Source of the DNA: Fontisphaera persica
GTDB taxonomy: Bacteria > Verrucomicrobiota > Verrucomicrobiia > Limisphaerales > Fontisphaeraceae
Direction: 5' to 3'
Length of the DNA stretch: 64,000 bases
NCBI RefSeq assembly: GCF_024832785.1
Contig: NZ_CP116615.1
Coordinates: 1,550,001 to 1,614,000, forward strand
The position numbers were made by a program, and so were the translations under genes. The first letter of the stretch is position 1. Each line of letters opens with the position of its first letter. The notes under the pieces are model-generated. The model was not told where the DNA came from and did not search any database. It was given only the letters and a program-made list of their open reading frames with translations. Shown one piece after another: positions 40,201 to 47,555 of this stretch.

Positions 40201-41195
40201 ACCTGGTTAAGGTTGTTATCCACCGCCACCAACATTTGCAGGACGGCATTTTGATACTCATAGCCCGTCAGAGAAAAAGTGGTGACGTAATAATAATTGC
40301 CCTGGGCCACATTCACCGAGCCATTGGCCACCGGCCCAATCCACGAGGATGTGCTGTCGTTGGCCAGCCAATTGGGATGGTTAAGGGTTACGGTCGCCTG
40401 GGTGGGAGCACCGCCTTGAGCAGAAACAGTCAAGCGATAATGTGGATCGGCCGCGCCTGACACCAGCACCCGGCCCTGATCATCCAGCCCGGTACTAAAA
40501 AGCGTAGGGATGGAGCGAATCTGGGTGATGCGGTTGGTGCCGTGGTAAAGCAACGGACGCCCCAACGCCCAGGTACGGTCATCAAATGCGGGATTGCGCC
40601 AATCGGCAGGTGGAGGAGTGGCACTGTCATAATACCTCCACGAGTCATCCTGTCCCACCACCCGGATAGGTTGAGCCCGGCCCACTCCCGGAAAATTGGC
40701 CTGGCCCGGAGTTCCCCCAGGGGAGGTGCTAAATCGCCAATTCTCCGGGTCATTCCCCACCAGCTCCAAATCCACTTTGGACCATGTAAAAGACCGAGGG
40801 CGCGAATGTTTGGGCCACCAGCCAATCAATTCTGGCTCAAATACATCCATAACCCGCCCGTTTTTATTGCGCAGCGTAAGACGGTTGGCCAGGACGCTTT
40901 CCACCACCACGACATTGGTCACGCCCATGTTTCGCAACTGCTGGGAAACATTGGTATTGGCCGCCACCACCAAATAATTCCGTCCGCGAATGATTGTCCC
41001 AGCGGGCAGGGTGTTCAAATCCATGGTCCATCCCGAAATGTCCATGTCCACCGCAAGCTGGTTGTACAGTTCCACCCATTCGTATTGTCCAGGAGAGGCC
41101 GTAGAACTGGCCAGTTCATTGAAAACCACCGTGGCATCCGCATGGACAGACATGGCCAAGCTGCCAGCCAAAAGAAGAGCGAGCACTTCGCGCAT
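34263..41195 (-). CDS. Giant exported lamin-tail / CotH protein
   Basis: A 2310-residue protein with a signal peptide (MREVLALLLAGSLAMSVHADA). Lamin-tail domains, recognised by NE-hydrophobic-x-E and V/IELYN followed by LSGW or LTGW, lie near residues 18-110, 640-730, 1540-1665, 1845-1935 and 1985-2135. A CotH-kinase-like domain spans about 1070-1410, with IRLKGSERGRPS and FPIDMDFSF. An Ig/cadherin-like domain (2140-2230) and a final module ending RQRFYRLQQTP follow. Proteins of this build are frequent in verrucomicrobia and probably act at the cell surface. Residues 1708-1985 have a strikingly different base composition. Confidence 0.88.
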   Translation of the reverse strand: MREVLALLLAGSLAMSVHADATVVFNELASSTASPGQYEWVELYNQLAVDMDISGWTMDLNTLPAGTIIRGRNYLVVAANTNVSQQLRNMGVTNVVVVESVLANRLTLRNKNGRVMDVFEPELIGWWPKHSRPRSFTWSKVDLELVGNDPENWRFSTSPGGTPGQANFPGVGRAQPIRVVGQDDSWRYYDSATPPPADWRNPAFDDRTWALGRPLLYHGTNRITQIRSIPTLFSTGLDDQGRVLVSGAADPHYRLTVSAQGGAPTQATVTLNHPNWLANDSTSSWIGPVANGSVNVAQGNYYYVTTFSLTGYEYQNAVLQMLVAVDNNLNQVLLNGVVQPITAAGFNAWIGPFFITNGFVPGTNTLEFRCSNAGTDPSGFRALLSGTAPQTLTNTPLAAGRSAYYFRRPVFITSAPEATRLLLRPMLDDGAVFYLNGAEILRLNMPQGDISPQTLALTNVMQPDWSGPWVVYPTNLVMGTNWLTVELHQAAGGEGDAVFGLEVSAEPFTLPPVTLVINEVSGATNEILTLEIFNYGTNAMALEGCELGSQADDWPAYVISNAPPLPPGGFYVLTGEQLGWLPLTNGYRNYENVNITLWSPGAQRVYDTVVIRKNPRARFPDGTSAWGIPAVLTPGSSNQVNLATEVVINEIMYHPPLIFSSNAPPSESNAQWIELYNRSSNTVDLSGWGLDGGVRYLFPAGVTLAPGAYLVVANDAATLRMAHPGIPIVGDLVGRLSRRGERIILRDSWGNPADEVRYYDSAPWPEYADGGGSSLELRDPWADNTHPSAWAASDETRRGQWQSYSYRMVANFPGSTQPATWQDFVLGLLDAGECLVDDISVIENPSTTPAEIIANGNFENGLTGWRVLGNHGRSRVIVDPDNPANRVLHLVATGAQEHMHNHVETTLTGGRTIVNGREYQISFRARWLAGNNLLNTRLYFNRVARTSVLPRPVSTGTPGAPNSRRMANLGPTLTGLQHQPVVPGVGVPVTVQVTAQDPQGVAECRLFWSVNGGAWNSGVMNRTGERFSGVIPGGSAGDIVQFYVRATDALGAAADWPAAGPDSGALFMVEDGLAEFARGHNLRIIMTPANRELMHAATNVMSNDRLPGTIIYDEYRPYYDCGIRLKGSERGRPSDVRVSFHLTFPADQPFRGVHPVMLIDRSGQGATTENKQLEIVIKHMLHHAGNIPGVYSDLCKVIAPFSRHTSSAILSPRLEDEFIETAFENGGEGDLYEFELIYYPTTTNAAGYKLPSPDSVIAVDFQNLGDDLELYRYNFIKKNHRDEDDYGPLVNFAKIFSLATLGLDQQSRRVMDVDQWMRVWALVTLCGVGDTYTFGNDHNVMLYRRPTDNKFLAFPIDMDFSFSRAANSALVGDRNFSRLINEIPANKRRFYAHVKDIIQTTYNNAYMDRWITHYNSFVPEQNYSAIPSYLATRISTANTEIANSGGNAGFAITSSTNFVTGTNFITLTGTAPVEATTMTVNGQSYPITWANLSSWTIRVPLSEATNVLPLMVFDVRGQLLSNFTRVVTVVYTNSIPPAVGTVGFSEIMYNPAYPAAEYVELYNASAHYTFDLSGWRINGLDYRFPSGSFLGPRSYLVLVKNRAAFEAAYGTAVTVFDEYAGNLQADGETLTLLKPGPGGEEVVDRVRYEPDAPWPASANGLGASLQIKDFSQRHDRVINWLDGMTWQFKSFTVSNVLTFNLTNLYFRFSNAGEVLLDDLRVEEGAVVGGGTNYVVNGDFEAPLEGTWVKGTMVQPTVREGGVSRSGQYSLRLVATGRAQTVGQSLSQPLVLKTATVYTVSYWYLPSATVTSLQVYVTAFVNSNVVVHAPVYARSPGVGAEGGVGLPGLPEVWLNEVAVGAEGVGWVELYNGGSQGVDLTGWYLANQYTNLGQWAFPAGTVLGAGEYRVVSCGGEAGGGTNWQADFRLGVGTGSVALVMPMGGGLAVLDYLNYRGLRAGQSYGNYPDGQPVYRRVFHYPTPGTTNNPALAPVPVFINEWMADNINALRDPADLNNEDWFELYNAGTEPVDLEGYILTDSIGLPTGSQIPRGYIIPPGGFLLVWADAETDQNRPERPDLHVNFALNRRGDSIYLYTPHGVLIDQVTFGAQLPDVSEGRHPNGGPVVGQLTQPTPRAANAPGLVAQNTPPVLGVLLHRRLLVGQTLSFTVSATDAETAASNLIYSLGLDAPPGAILTPAGQFTWTPQSPGTNHIWVYVTDGGTPPLTTSNYFIVRVGAPPQFVPGATTLEQGRLQMRLQALDGLDYRLEYKDDLGEPQWRLLQVLAPTNGWIQYHEAVTNRQRFYRLQQTPSW

Positions 41196-41496
41196 AGGTG
41201 TTGCTTGTTACAGCAAGGTTACACTCTGGCAGGTTAAGTTACAAGTGCCAGTTGTCTGGTGCACTCCTTTACACCCATCTTTCCCAAATTCATGACTGGT
41301 GCGCCCTTGTACTCTGGCGAAAAGCGGGCTGGGATTGAAAGAGGACTCTTCATTGAAATGGAGCATTGGCCATGGCTTGGGCCAATCATGGAAGGTTTTG
41401 AAGAAAAACCCTGCACGGCGGCGGGCGGCTGTGCTACCTTGCCCTAGCCCATGTCGGAAACGGCATGTGGAGTAATGGGTTGCGAAATTGGACAGT
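41196..41496. other. Divergent intergenic region
   Basis: About 300 bases separate two divergent secreted-protein genes. No gene is supported. CTGGCA and TGCCAG at about 41227-41252 could pair around a 14-base loop. No clear promoter boxes were identified. Confidence 0.4.
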
Positions 41497-42873
41497 ATGA
41501 TGCGTTTATTCGGTCATCAGGCAGTGCGGCGCTCTTATGTTTGGCTGCTCGTCATGCTCGTGGCCTGGCCAGCACTGCCGGCCCGGCCGGCAACAGAAGA
41601 AGATGTCGTTTGGCTGCGGTCAGGGGAACGCCTGCGCGGACACATCACCGGCATGGCGGAGGCGGGCTGGTTTCGCTGGCGGCATCCGTTCATTGAGGAA
41701 GAGCTGCTAGTGGCCTTGACCAATGTGCTCAAGATTCGCTTCGCCCTGCGCGAGTCCCCCACCAATGCCCTTCCGAACGCCTGCCAGGTGCGGCTGGTCA
41801 ATGGCGACACCATCAGCGGCAGCATGTTGGACTTTGATGGAGCGCACTTGACGCTGGAAAGCCCCGCCTGCGGAAAGCTGCAAATTCCACGCGAAGTCAT
41901 GGAGGGATTGCAACCCATGGAATTGAATCCACTGGTGGTGTTTCAGGGGCCCGCCGGCATGGAAGGATGGACCCTGGGACAGGCGGTGGCCGGCGTGGAA
42001 AGTGATGCCTGGGTCTATGGCAATGGCGCGTTAATCGCGCATAAACCCGGCTCCATCGCCCGCGATGTCAAATTGCCGGATATTGCGGAAATTTCATTCC
42101 AATTGGAATGGGAAGGCACGCCCACTTTGGCCGTGGCCTTGTACACCGACCGGTTGCAACCCATCCAATTGATCAAGAAAGACGATGAACCAGAATTTGG
42201 CGGTTTTTACAGCCTGCAAATTACCTTGGGCGGTTTTCTCATGGCCACGCTGGTGCCGGTTAAACAAAAGGTGCCGCTCAACCCCCAGGGGCTGGGCATT
42301 GCCATTTATCAAAATCGCACCCTCGATTCGCGCGCCCACCTGATGATCCGTGCCAACAAAAAAGACCGCACCGTTCTGCTGTATTACAACGGCGAGTTGA
42401 TCCGCCATTGGCAGGATCCGGCAGACACCCTGGGCAACGGCACGGCCATGCGTTTCGTCAACCAGGGTCAGGGTACTCTCCGGATCAGTCAGTTGGAGAT
42501 CCGCCGCTGGGATGGTCGCCAAACTCTGCAAACCAATGTCACCACGCAGGGCACCAATGATTTGGTGGTCCTATTGAACCAGGACCGCGTCTCCGGCGTG
42601 CTGGGCGTTCTCCGCCAAAATGAATGGGAAATCCGCACGCCCATCGGCCCCGTCCAAATTCCCCTTTCCCGCATCGAACAACTGCATTTCTCGCAGCTTC
42701 GGCGGCAATCCCCGCCAAAAACCGCTTCGCCAGCGCGCCTGATGCTGGCCAATAAAGACCGCCTCAGCATTCAGTTGGAACAATGGAGTGAGGGACATTT
42801 GAACGCAGCCCACCCGCTGCTGGGGCGACTGGCAATCAAAACCAGCGCCCTGCGCGAAATGGTGTTTGATTAA
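41497..42873 (+). CDS. Exported protein of unknown function, LamG-like middle
   Basis: A 458-residue protein with a signal peptide (YVWLLVMLVAWPALPARPA). It begins and ends with short modules of a common kind, such as GERLRGHITGMAEAGWFRWR, GDTISGSMLDFDGAHLTLES and DRVSGVLGVLRQNEWEIRT. Each pairs an L/V-x-G-D/E-x-hydrophobic-x-G strand with a following strand and an IP-x-x-x-hydrophobic end. The middle (about 150-350) is a beta-sandwich-like region with SFQLEWEGTPTLAVALYT. I cannot name a function. It is followed, after a 110-base gap, by a membrane protein gene on the same strand. Confidence 0.7.
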   Translation: MMRLFGHQAVRRSYVWLLVMLVAWPALPARPATEEDVVWLRSGERLRGHITGMAEAGWFRWRHPFIEEELLVALTNVLKIRFALRESPTNALPNACQVRLVNGDTISGSMLDFDGAHLTLESPACGKLQIPREVMEGLQPMELNPLVVFQGPAGMEGWTLGQAVAGVESDAWVYGNGALIAHKPGSIARDVKLPDIAEISFQLEWEGTPTLAVALYTDRLQPIQLIKKDDEPEFGGFYSLQITLGGFLMATLVPVKQKVPLNPQGLGIAIYQNRTLDSRAHLMIRANKKDRTVLLYYNGELIRHWQDPADTLGNGTAMRFVNQGQGTLRISQLEIRRWDGRQTLQTNVTTQGTNDLVVLLNQDRVSGVLGVLRQNEWEIRTPIGPVQIPLSRIEQLHFSQLRRQSPPKTASPARLMLANKDRLSIQLEQWSEGHLNAAHPLLGRLAIKTSALREMVFD

Positions 42874-42983
42874 CCTCCGGGCCGCTGCTCGAAACCGTTG
42901 GGAAAAGCCACGGTAGTACACCCGTTCCCGGCAAACCGTTCCAAGCGAAGCGTGGACATTTGCCGCTACCCTCGCTATGTTTC

Positions 42984-45900
42984 ATGCCCATGGACACATC
43001 CAAGCAACCGCTCACTGAAGACCGGACGCCCATGGCCTGGCTGTTGTTATGCTTCACCTGTTCAGGGATGAGCGCCCTCATTTATGAGGTGGCCTGGGTG
43101 CGCTCATTGGAGCTGGTCTTTGGCGCCACGACTTTTGCCGTCGCCACGGTGTTGGCGGCGTTCATGGGGGGCCTGGCCTTCGGCAGCTATGTCATGGGCC
43201 GGCTGGCGCAGCGGCTGAGCCGATATCATCCACTCCGACTTTATGCCGCCCTGGAAATTGGCATCGGCCTGCTAGCCTTGATTATTCCCCTGCTCTTCAG
43301 CGGCCTGGCGCCGTTGTATCAGGCAATTTGGAAAAAATACCATGCCAGTTTTGCCCTGTTCAGCACCCTGCGGTTTCTGTTGTGTGTGGCCATATTATTA
43401 GTTCCCACCTCGTTCATGGGGGCCACCCTGCCGCTGATGAGCCAGTTCGTCAACCGCACCAGCAGCCAAGGTTTCCTGGGCCGCCGGCGCATCGGGTTGC
43501 TCTACACGGTAAACACGGTGGGCGCTGTGCTGGGCTGTCTGGCCGCCGGTTTCCTGTTGTTTCCTCTGTTGGGTCTGCAAAAAACGCAATACACCGCCAT
43601 TTTGTTGAGCACGACCGCCGCCATCGGGGCATGGCTGCTCTCCCGCCGAACCCCATGGGTGCCCGCCCCACGCCAGGAAACCGCTGCCACTGAACCAGAA
43701 GCCTCCGTTGAATCCGCCGCCCTCCGAGCCTCTCCTCGGCTGCCCACCCCCCGCTGGGTGGCTGGGCTGCTGGTGCTGATTTACGCGATATCAGGTTTTT
43801 CCGCCATGATGTACGAGGTGGCCTGGAGCCGCCTTCTGGTGCAAGTGCTGGGTTCCTCCACCTACGCCTACACCGTCATGCTGGCTACGTTTTTATTTGG
43901 CCTGGCGGCGGGCGCGTGGATGGCCACACGCTGGTTCTTGCGCAGCGAAGAGCCGCTGTGGGCGGCCGGCTTGTGCCAGTTGGTGGTCGGGGTGGCCACT
44001 TATTTGGGCTTATTTGTCATCGAAGAACTGCCTTTTATTTACACCCGCCTGCATGAATGGTGGCAACCAAAGCTGCCGGGCACCATGGCCCTCCTGTTCT
44101 TGTTGAGTTTTGGGTTGATGATTATACCTACGCTGGGGCTGGGCGCCATGTTTCCGGTGACCATCCATGGTCTGCAACCGCAAGGCGGCCAAACCGCTCG
44201 TATTGTGGGATGGGCTTACTCCCTAAACACTGTGGGGGCCATTGCCGGCTCCATCGCAGCCGGCTTTTGGCTGGTGCCGTGGGCTGGCACACAAACCACC
44301 TTGTTAATTGGGGTCTCTTTGAATGGGATTATGGCGGTGCTCGCTTTTGCCGCCGCCCGCGCCGGACGCTTCCTGAAATACCGTATGGTATTTGCCGGCC
44401 TGACGGGATTGTTCATTCTGAACAGCCTCCTGCAAACGCCCTCGTGGGACCCCTCCATGCTGGCCAGCGGTGTCTTTCGTTATGTGCGCAAGTACTACGG
44501 TTTATCGCGGCCGGAATTTCGCGAAAGAGTCCATCGCATTCACGGGGAAATTGAGTACATCAAGGAGGGTTTGACCTGCAATGTCATAGTCTTCCGCACC
44601 GCCGTTTCCATGTCGTTGCTGGTCAATGGCAAACCCGATGCCTCCACCCCGCCGGACCTGCCCCATCCCGAATGGGCCCGCCTACCTCAATCGGTAGGGG
44701 ACTTACCCACCCAAATCATGCTCGGCCAGGTGCCCCTTTTAACGGCCCCGAAACAGGACCGTGTCATGGTGATCGGTTTGGGCAGTGGCGTCACCCTTGG
44801 CTCCGTGTTGATGCACAATGTCAAAGAAGTGGAGTGCGTGGAATTGGAGGATGCCGTGGTGGAAGCCAGCCAATTTTTCAATCGCTACAACGGCCGCCCC
44901 CTGGAAGACCCGCGGGTCAAGCTGGTGGTCAATGATGCCCGCAACCATCTCCTGGTCACTGACTTGAAGTACGATGTGATTATTTCCGAGCCTTCCAACC
45001 CGTGGATACCCGGGGCCGCCGCTTTGTTCACCCGCGAATTCTTCGAGCTGGCCCGCTCCAAGCTCAGCGCGGACGGGGTGTTTTGCCAATGGATTCAATT
45101 GTACGAACTGCAGCCGGTGGATTTGCAGGTGATTTTGCGCAGTCTCAAAACAGTCTTCCCGCACCTGCACATGTTCCGGGTCGAGAGCGATGCCATCCTC
45201 CTGGCCACGCAAAAACCGCTGCGCTTTGACGCGGCCACCCTGCTCAACCGCGTAAATTTGAAAATCCGTCAGGATTTCGCCCAAATTGGCATGGCCGGCG
45301 CCGAGGACATGCTGGCGCATTATTGGATTGGGGAGGATGAACTCGACCGGGCCATACCGGCAGGAGTCATGAATACCGATGATAATATGTACATTGAGTT
45401 TCGCGCCCCCCTGCGCATGTTGATGCCGGAATCTCAAAGAGAGCAGCATCTGACCTCTTACTTCGACGCCTTTTCCTCGGCGGCCAACTTGCAGGTGGAT
45501 TTGCAACGGCTGCCCCCCGCGGAACGTCCCTTGTTCTGGCGGCGCATGGCCGAATATGCGCTGGCGCGAAAACGGCCGCGAGATGCCCGCCTTTACGCAG
45601 AGCAGGCCTTCAAGGAAGGCGCAGGCCCGGCAGCCCTGGTCATTCAAGGGCAGGCCATGGCCTCCTTGCAGCCCCAAGCTGCCGAGCGCTGGTGGCAGGA
45701 AACCACTGATAAACATCCCCAATCAGCGGACATTTGGCGGGCCTATACCCAGTACCTGCTCAGCCGCACCAATCTGGACGCTGCCCTGAAAGCGGCGCGG
45801 CATTTGCAAACCCTGGCTCCAGACCAGCCCGAGACACGCTACCTGGCGGGCAAGGCACTTGCATTGTCCGGCCAATGGGCCGAGGCTTTTATGGCTTTCG

Positions 45901-46469
45901 GCCCTTTGTTGACCTATCCACTGACTTATACCAATCACGCGGACCTGCCCGGCCTGCTGGGTTTGACCCTGGCCCACAATGGGCGCGATGCGCAGGCGGT
46001 GGATTTCCTCAAGGATGCCCTGCGCCAGGACTACTGGAATCTGGAGCTGCGCAAGGCCTGCTCGGAGGCGCTTACCCGCTTGGGACGCTCCAACGAGGCT
46101 CTTCTGGCCTGGCAGCGGTTGGGCCAATTGCGCACCAGCCGCGCCCTCAACCAACACCAAGAGGCCCGCAAGGCCATTGAACAAAAAAAGTGGGTACAGG
46201 CCGCCTTCCTGCTGGAGGAAGCTTACGGACTGGACCCGTGGGAAGAGGACATTGTCTTCGACCTGGCCCGGGTGAATTTCCAACTCCAGCGCCACAAGGA
46301 AAACGTGGCCCTGCTGGAGCGGCATCTAATGTGGGACAAAGACAAGGCCTGGGCAGTGGGGCTGCTCGGCCAGACCTTCGAGGCCTTGGGCGATGCAGTG
46401 AATGCGCGGGATATGCTCAAGCGTTACCGGGCCTTGACCGGACGCCCCTGGCCGGGGATTGGTCTGTAA
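42984..46469 (+). CDS. Membrane spermidine-synthase-like methyltransferase-fold/TPR protein
   Basis: A 1161-residue three-part protein. Residues 1-490 hold two sets of membrane helices, each beginning with a SALIYEVAWVRSLELVFG-type motif (SAMMYEVAWSRLLVQVLG in the second). Residues 560-760 form a spermidine-synthase-like Rossmann domain with VMVIGLGSGVTLG, CVELEDAVV, VNDARNHLL and ISEPSNPWIPGA. From about 830 onwards lie TPR repeats. Related proteins are annotated as fused MFS/spermidine synthases, but the true substrate is unknown; aminopropyl transfer is not shown. Start is ATG 42984 or 42990. Confidence 0.85.
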   Translation: MPMDTSKQPLTEDRTPMAWLLLCFTCSGMSALIYEVAWVRSLELVFGATTFAVATVLAAFMGGLAFGSYVMGRLAQRLSRYHPLRLYAALEIGIGLLALIIPLLFSGLAPLYQAIWKKYHASFALFSTLRFLLCVAILLVPTSFMGATLPLMSQFVNRTSSQGFLGRRRIGLLYTVNTVGAVLGCLAAGFLLFPLLGLQKTQYTAILLSTTAAIGAWLLSRRTPWVPAPRQETAATEPEASVESAALRASPRLPTPRWVAGLLVLIYAISGFSAMMYEVAWSRLLVQVLGSSTYAYTVMLATFLFGLAAGAWMATRWFLRSEEPLWAAGLCQLVVGVATYLGLFVIEELPFIYTRLHEWWQPKLPGTMALLFLLSFGLMIIPTLGLGAMFPVTIHGLQPQGGQTARIVGWAYSLNTVGAIAGSIAAGFWLVPWAGTQTTLLIGVSLNGIMAVLAFAAARAGRFLKYRMVFAGLTGLFILNSLLQTPSWDPSMLASGVFRYVRKYYGLSRPEFRERVHRIHGEIEYIKEGLTCNVIVFRTAVSMSLLVNGKPDASTPPDLPHPEWARLPQSVGDLPTQIMLGQVPLLTAPKQDRVMVIGLGSGVTLGSVLMHNVKEVECVELEDAVVEASQFFNRYNGRPLEDPRVKLVVNDARNHLLVTDLKYDVIISEPSNPWIPGAAALFTREFFELARSKLSADGVFCQWIQLYELQPVDLQVILRSLKTVFPHLHMFRVESDAILLATQKPLRFDAATLLNRVNLKIRQDFAQIGMAGAEDMLAHYWIGEDELDRAIPAGVMNTDDNMYIEFRAPLRMLMPESQREQHLTSYFDAFSSAANLQVDLQRLPPAERPLFWRRMAEYALARKRPRDARLYAEQAFKEGAGPAALVIQGQAMASLQPQAAERWWQETTDKHPQSADIWRAYTQYLLSRTNLDAALKAARHLQTLAPDQPETRYLAGKALALSGQWAEAFMAFGPLLTYPLTYTNHADLPGLLGLTLAHNGRDAQAVDFLKDALRQDYWNLELRKACSEALTRLGRSNEALLAWQRLGQLRTSRALNQHQEARKAIEQKKWVQAAFLLEEAYGLDPWEEDIVFDLARVNFQLQRHKENVALLERHLMWDKDKAWAVGLLGQTFEALGDAVNARDMLKRYRALTGRPWPGIGL

Positions 46470-46514
46470 TACCTGCCGAATTTCGGCGGTAAAATAGGTG
46501 AAGCTCCTCAAAGG

Positions 46515-47537
46515 ATGCGTTACCTTGCAACCATGCGGCTTCTACCGTGCATAATGGCCTGCCTTGTGTGCCTGCCGTTTTTCTTCAGGGCTCAAACCCC
46601 ACCGCCTGCGCCCGGTCTGGAGGGTCCGCAAATGTTGGCCAGCCTTACCATTACCGGCCGCGTGGGCGCTCTGTATCAAGTGCTGTTCACCACCAACCTG
46701 CAAGCCCCCGCCTCCTGGCAGGTCCTCACCAACGTGACTCTCCCCGCCAGCCCGTTCGTGGTGGTGGATTGGGATTCAGCCAGCTCGCCTAAACGCTTTT
46801 ACCAAGCCGTTTATAATCCGGACCCGGCCCGATTAGCCTATGTGCAAACAGGAACCTTCCTGATGGGCAGCCATGCCTCAGAACCTGACCGGGAAGCCGA
46901 CGAAGGCCCTCAAATGCAAGTCACATTCACCCGCTCCTTTTTCGTGGGAAAATCGGAGGTCACCCAGGCCGAATACCTGGCCGTGATGTCGAACAATCCC
47001 AGCTTCTTTTTGGGAAATCTCCAAAGGCCGGTGGAGCAAGTGACCTGGGCTGAAGCCGCCCAGTATTGTGCCCTGCTGACGGAGCGGGAACGGCAGGCCG
47101 GACGTATTGACCACCAATGGGTGTATCGCCTCCCCACCGAAGCGGAATGGGAATACGCCTGCCGGGCCGGAGCAACAACGCGATATAGTTTCGGAGACGA
47201 TTTAACTGAAATCCGCCTCGGTAATTACGGCTGGTTCGAGGCCAATGCAAGTAACACCACCCACCCGGCGGCGGTAAAAATTCCCAATCCTTGGGGGCTT
47301 TTTGACATGCACGGCAATGTTTGGGAATGGTGTGCGGATTGGTACGCTTCGGCATATCCTGGCGGTAGCCGTGTCAACCCCACCGGCCCGGCCAGCGGGG
47401 TCAACAAGGTCTTGCGTGGAGGGGCCTACAACTCATCCCGGCTGTTATGCCGCAGCGCAAATCGTCATTATGCCCTGCCGACGGAACGATTGCCCAACAT
47501 TGGCTTCCGGGTGGTGCTGGCGCCCGTGTCACCTTGA
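46515..47537 (+). CDS. Exported FGE-fold (SUMF1) protein, one active Cys missing
   Basis: A 340-residue protein with a signal sequence (LPCIMACLVCLPFFFRA). Residues 40-100 form the small module seen at the end of the giant protein at 34263 (YQVLFTTNLQAPASWQVLTN, then KRFYQAV). Residues 105-337 are the FGE/SUMF1 fold, with FLMGSHASEPDREADEGP, RLPTEAEWEYACRAGA and DMHGNVWEWCADW. The catalytic pair of true FGEs is only half present: RGGAYNSSRLLCRSANR has Ser at the first Cys position and Cys at the second. It is therefore unlikely to activate sulfatases and more likely binds ligand or has another activity. Confidence 0.85.
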   Translation: MRYLATMRLLPCIMACLVCLPFFFRAQTPPPAPGLEGPQMLASLTITGRVGALYQVLFTTNLQAPASWQVLTNVTLPASPFVVVDWDSASSPKRFYQAVYNPDPARLAYVQTGTFLMGSHASEPDREADEGPQMQVTFTRSFFVGKSEVTQAEYLAVMSNNPSFFLGNLQRPVEQVTWAEAAQYCALLTERERQAGRIDHQWVYRLPTEAEWEYACRAGATTRYSFGDDLTEIRLGNYGWFEANASNTTHPAAVKIPNPWGLFDMHGNVWEWCADWYASAYPGGSRVNPTGPASGVNKVLRGGAYNSSRLLCRSANRHYALPTERLPNIGFRVVLAPVSP

Positions 47538-47555
47538 ATCAGGCAGCCCCGCCGG

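Noticed and set aside
46472-46490. Small inverted repeat GCCGAA/TTCGGC after the spermidine-synthase-like gene
   Set aside because: The stem is only five to six pairs with a minimal loop and no T-run.
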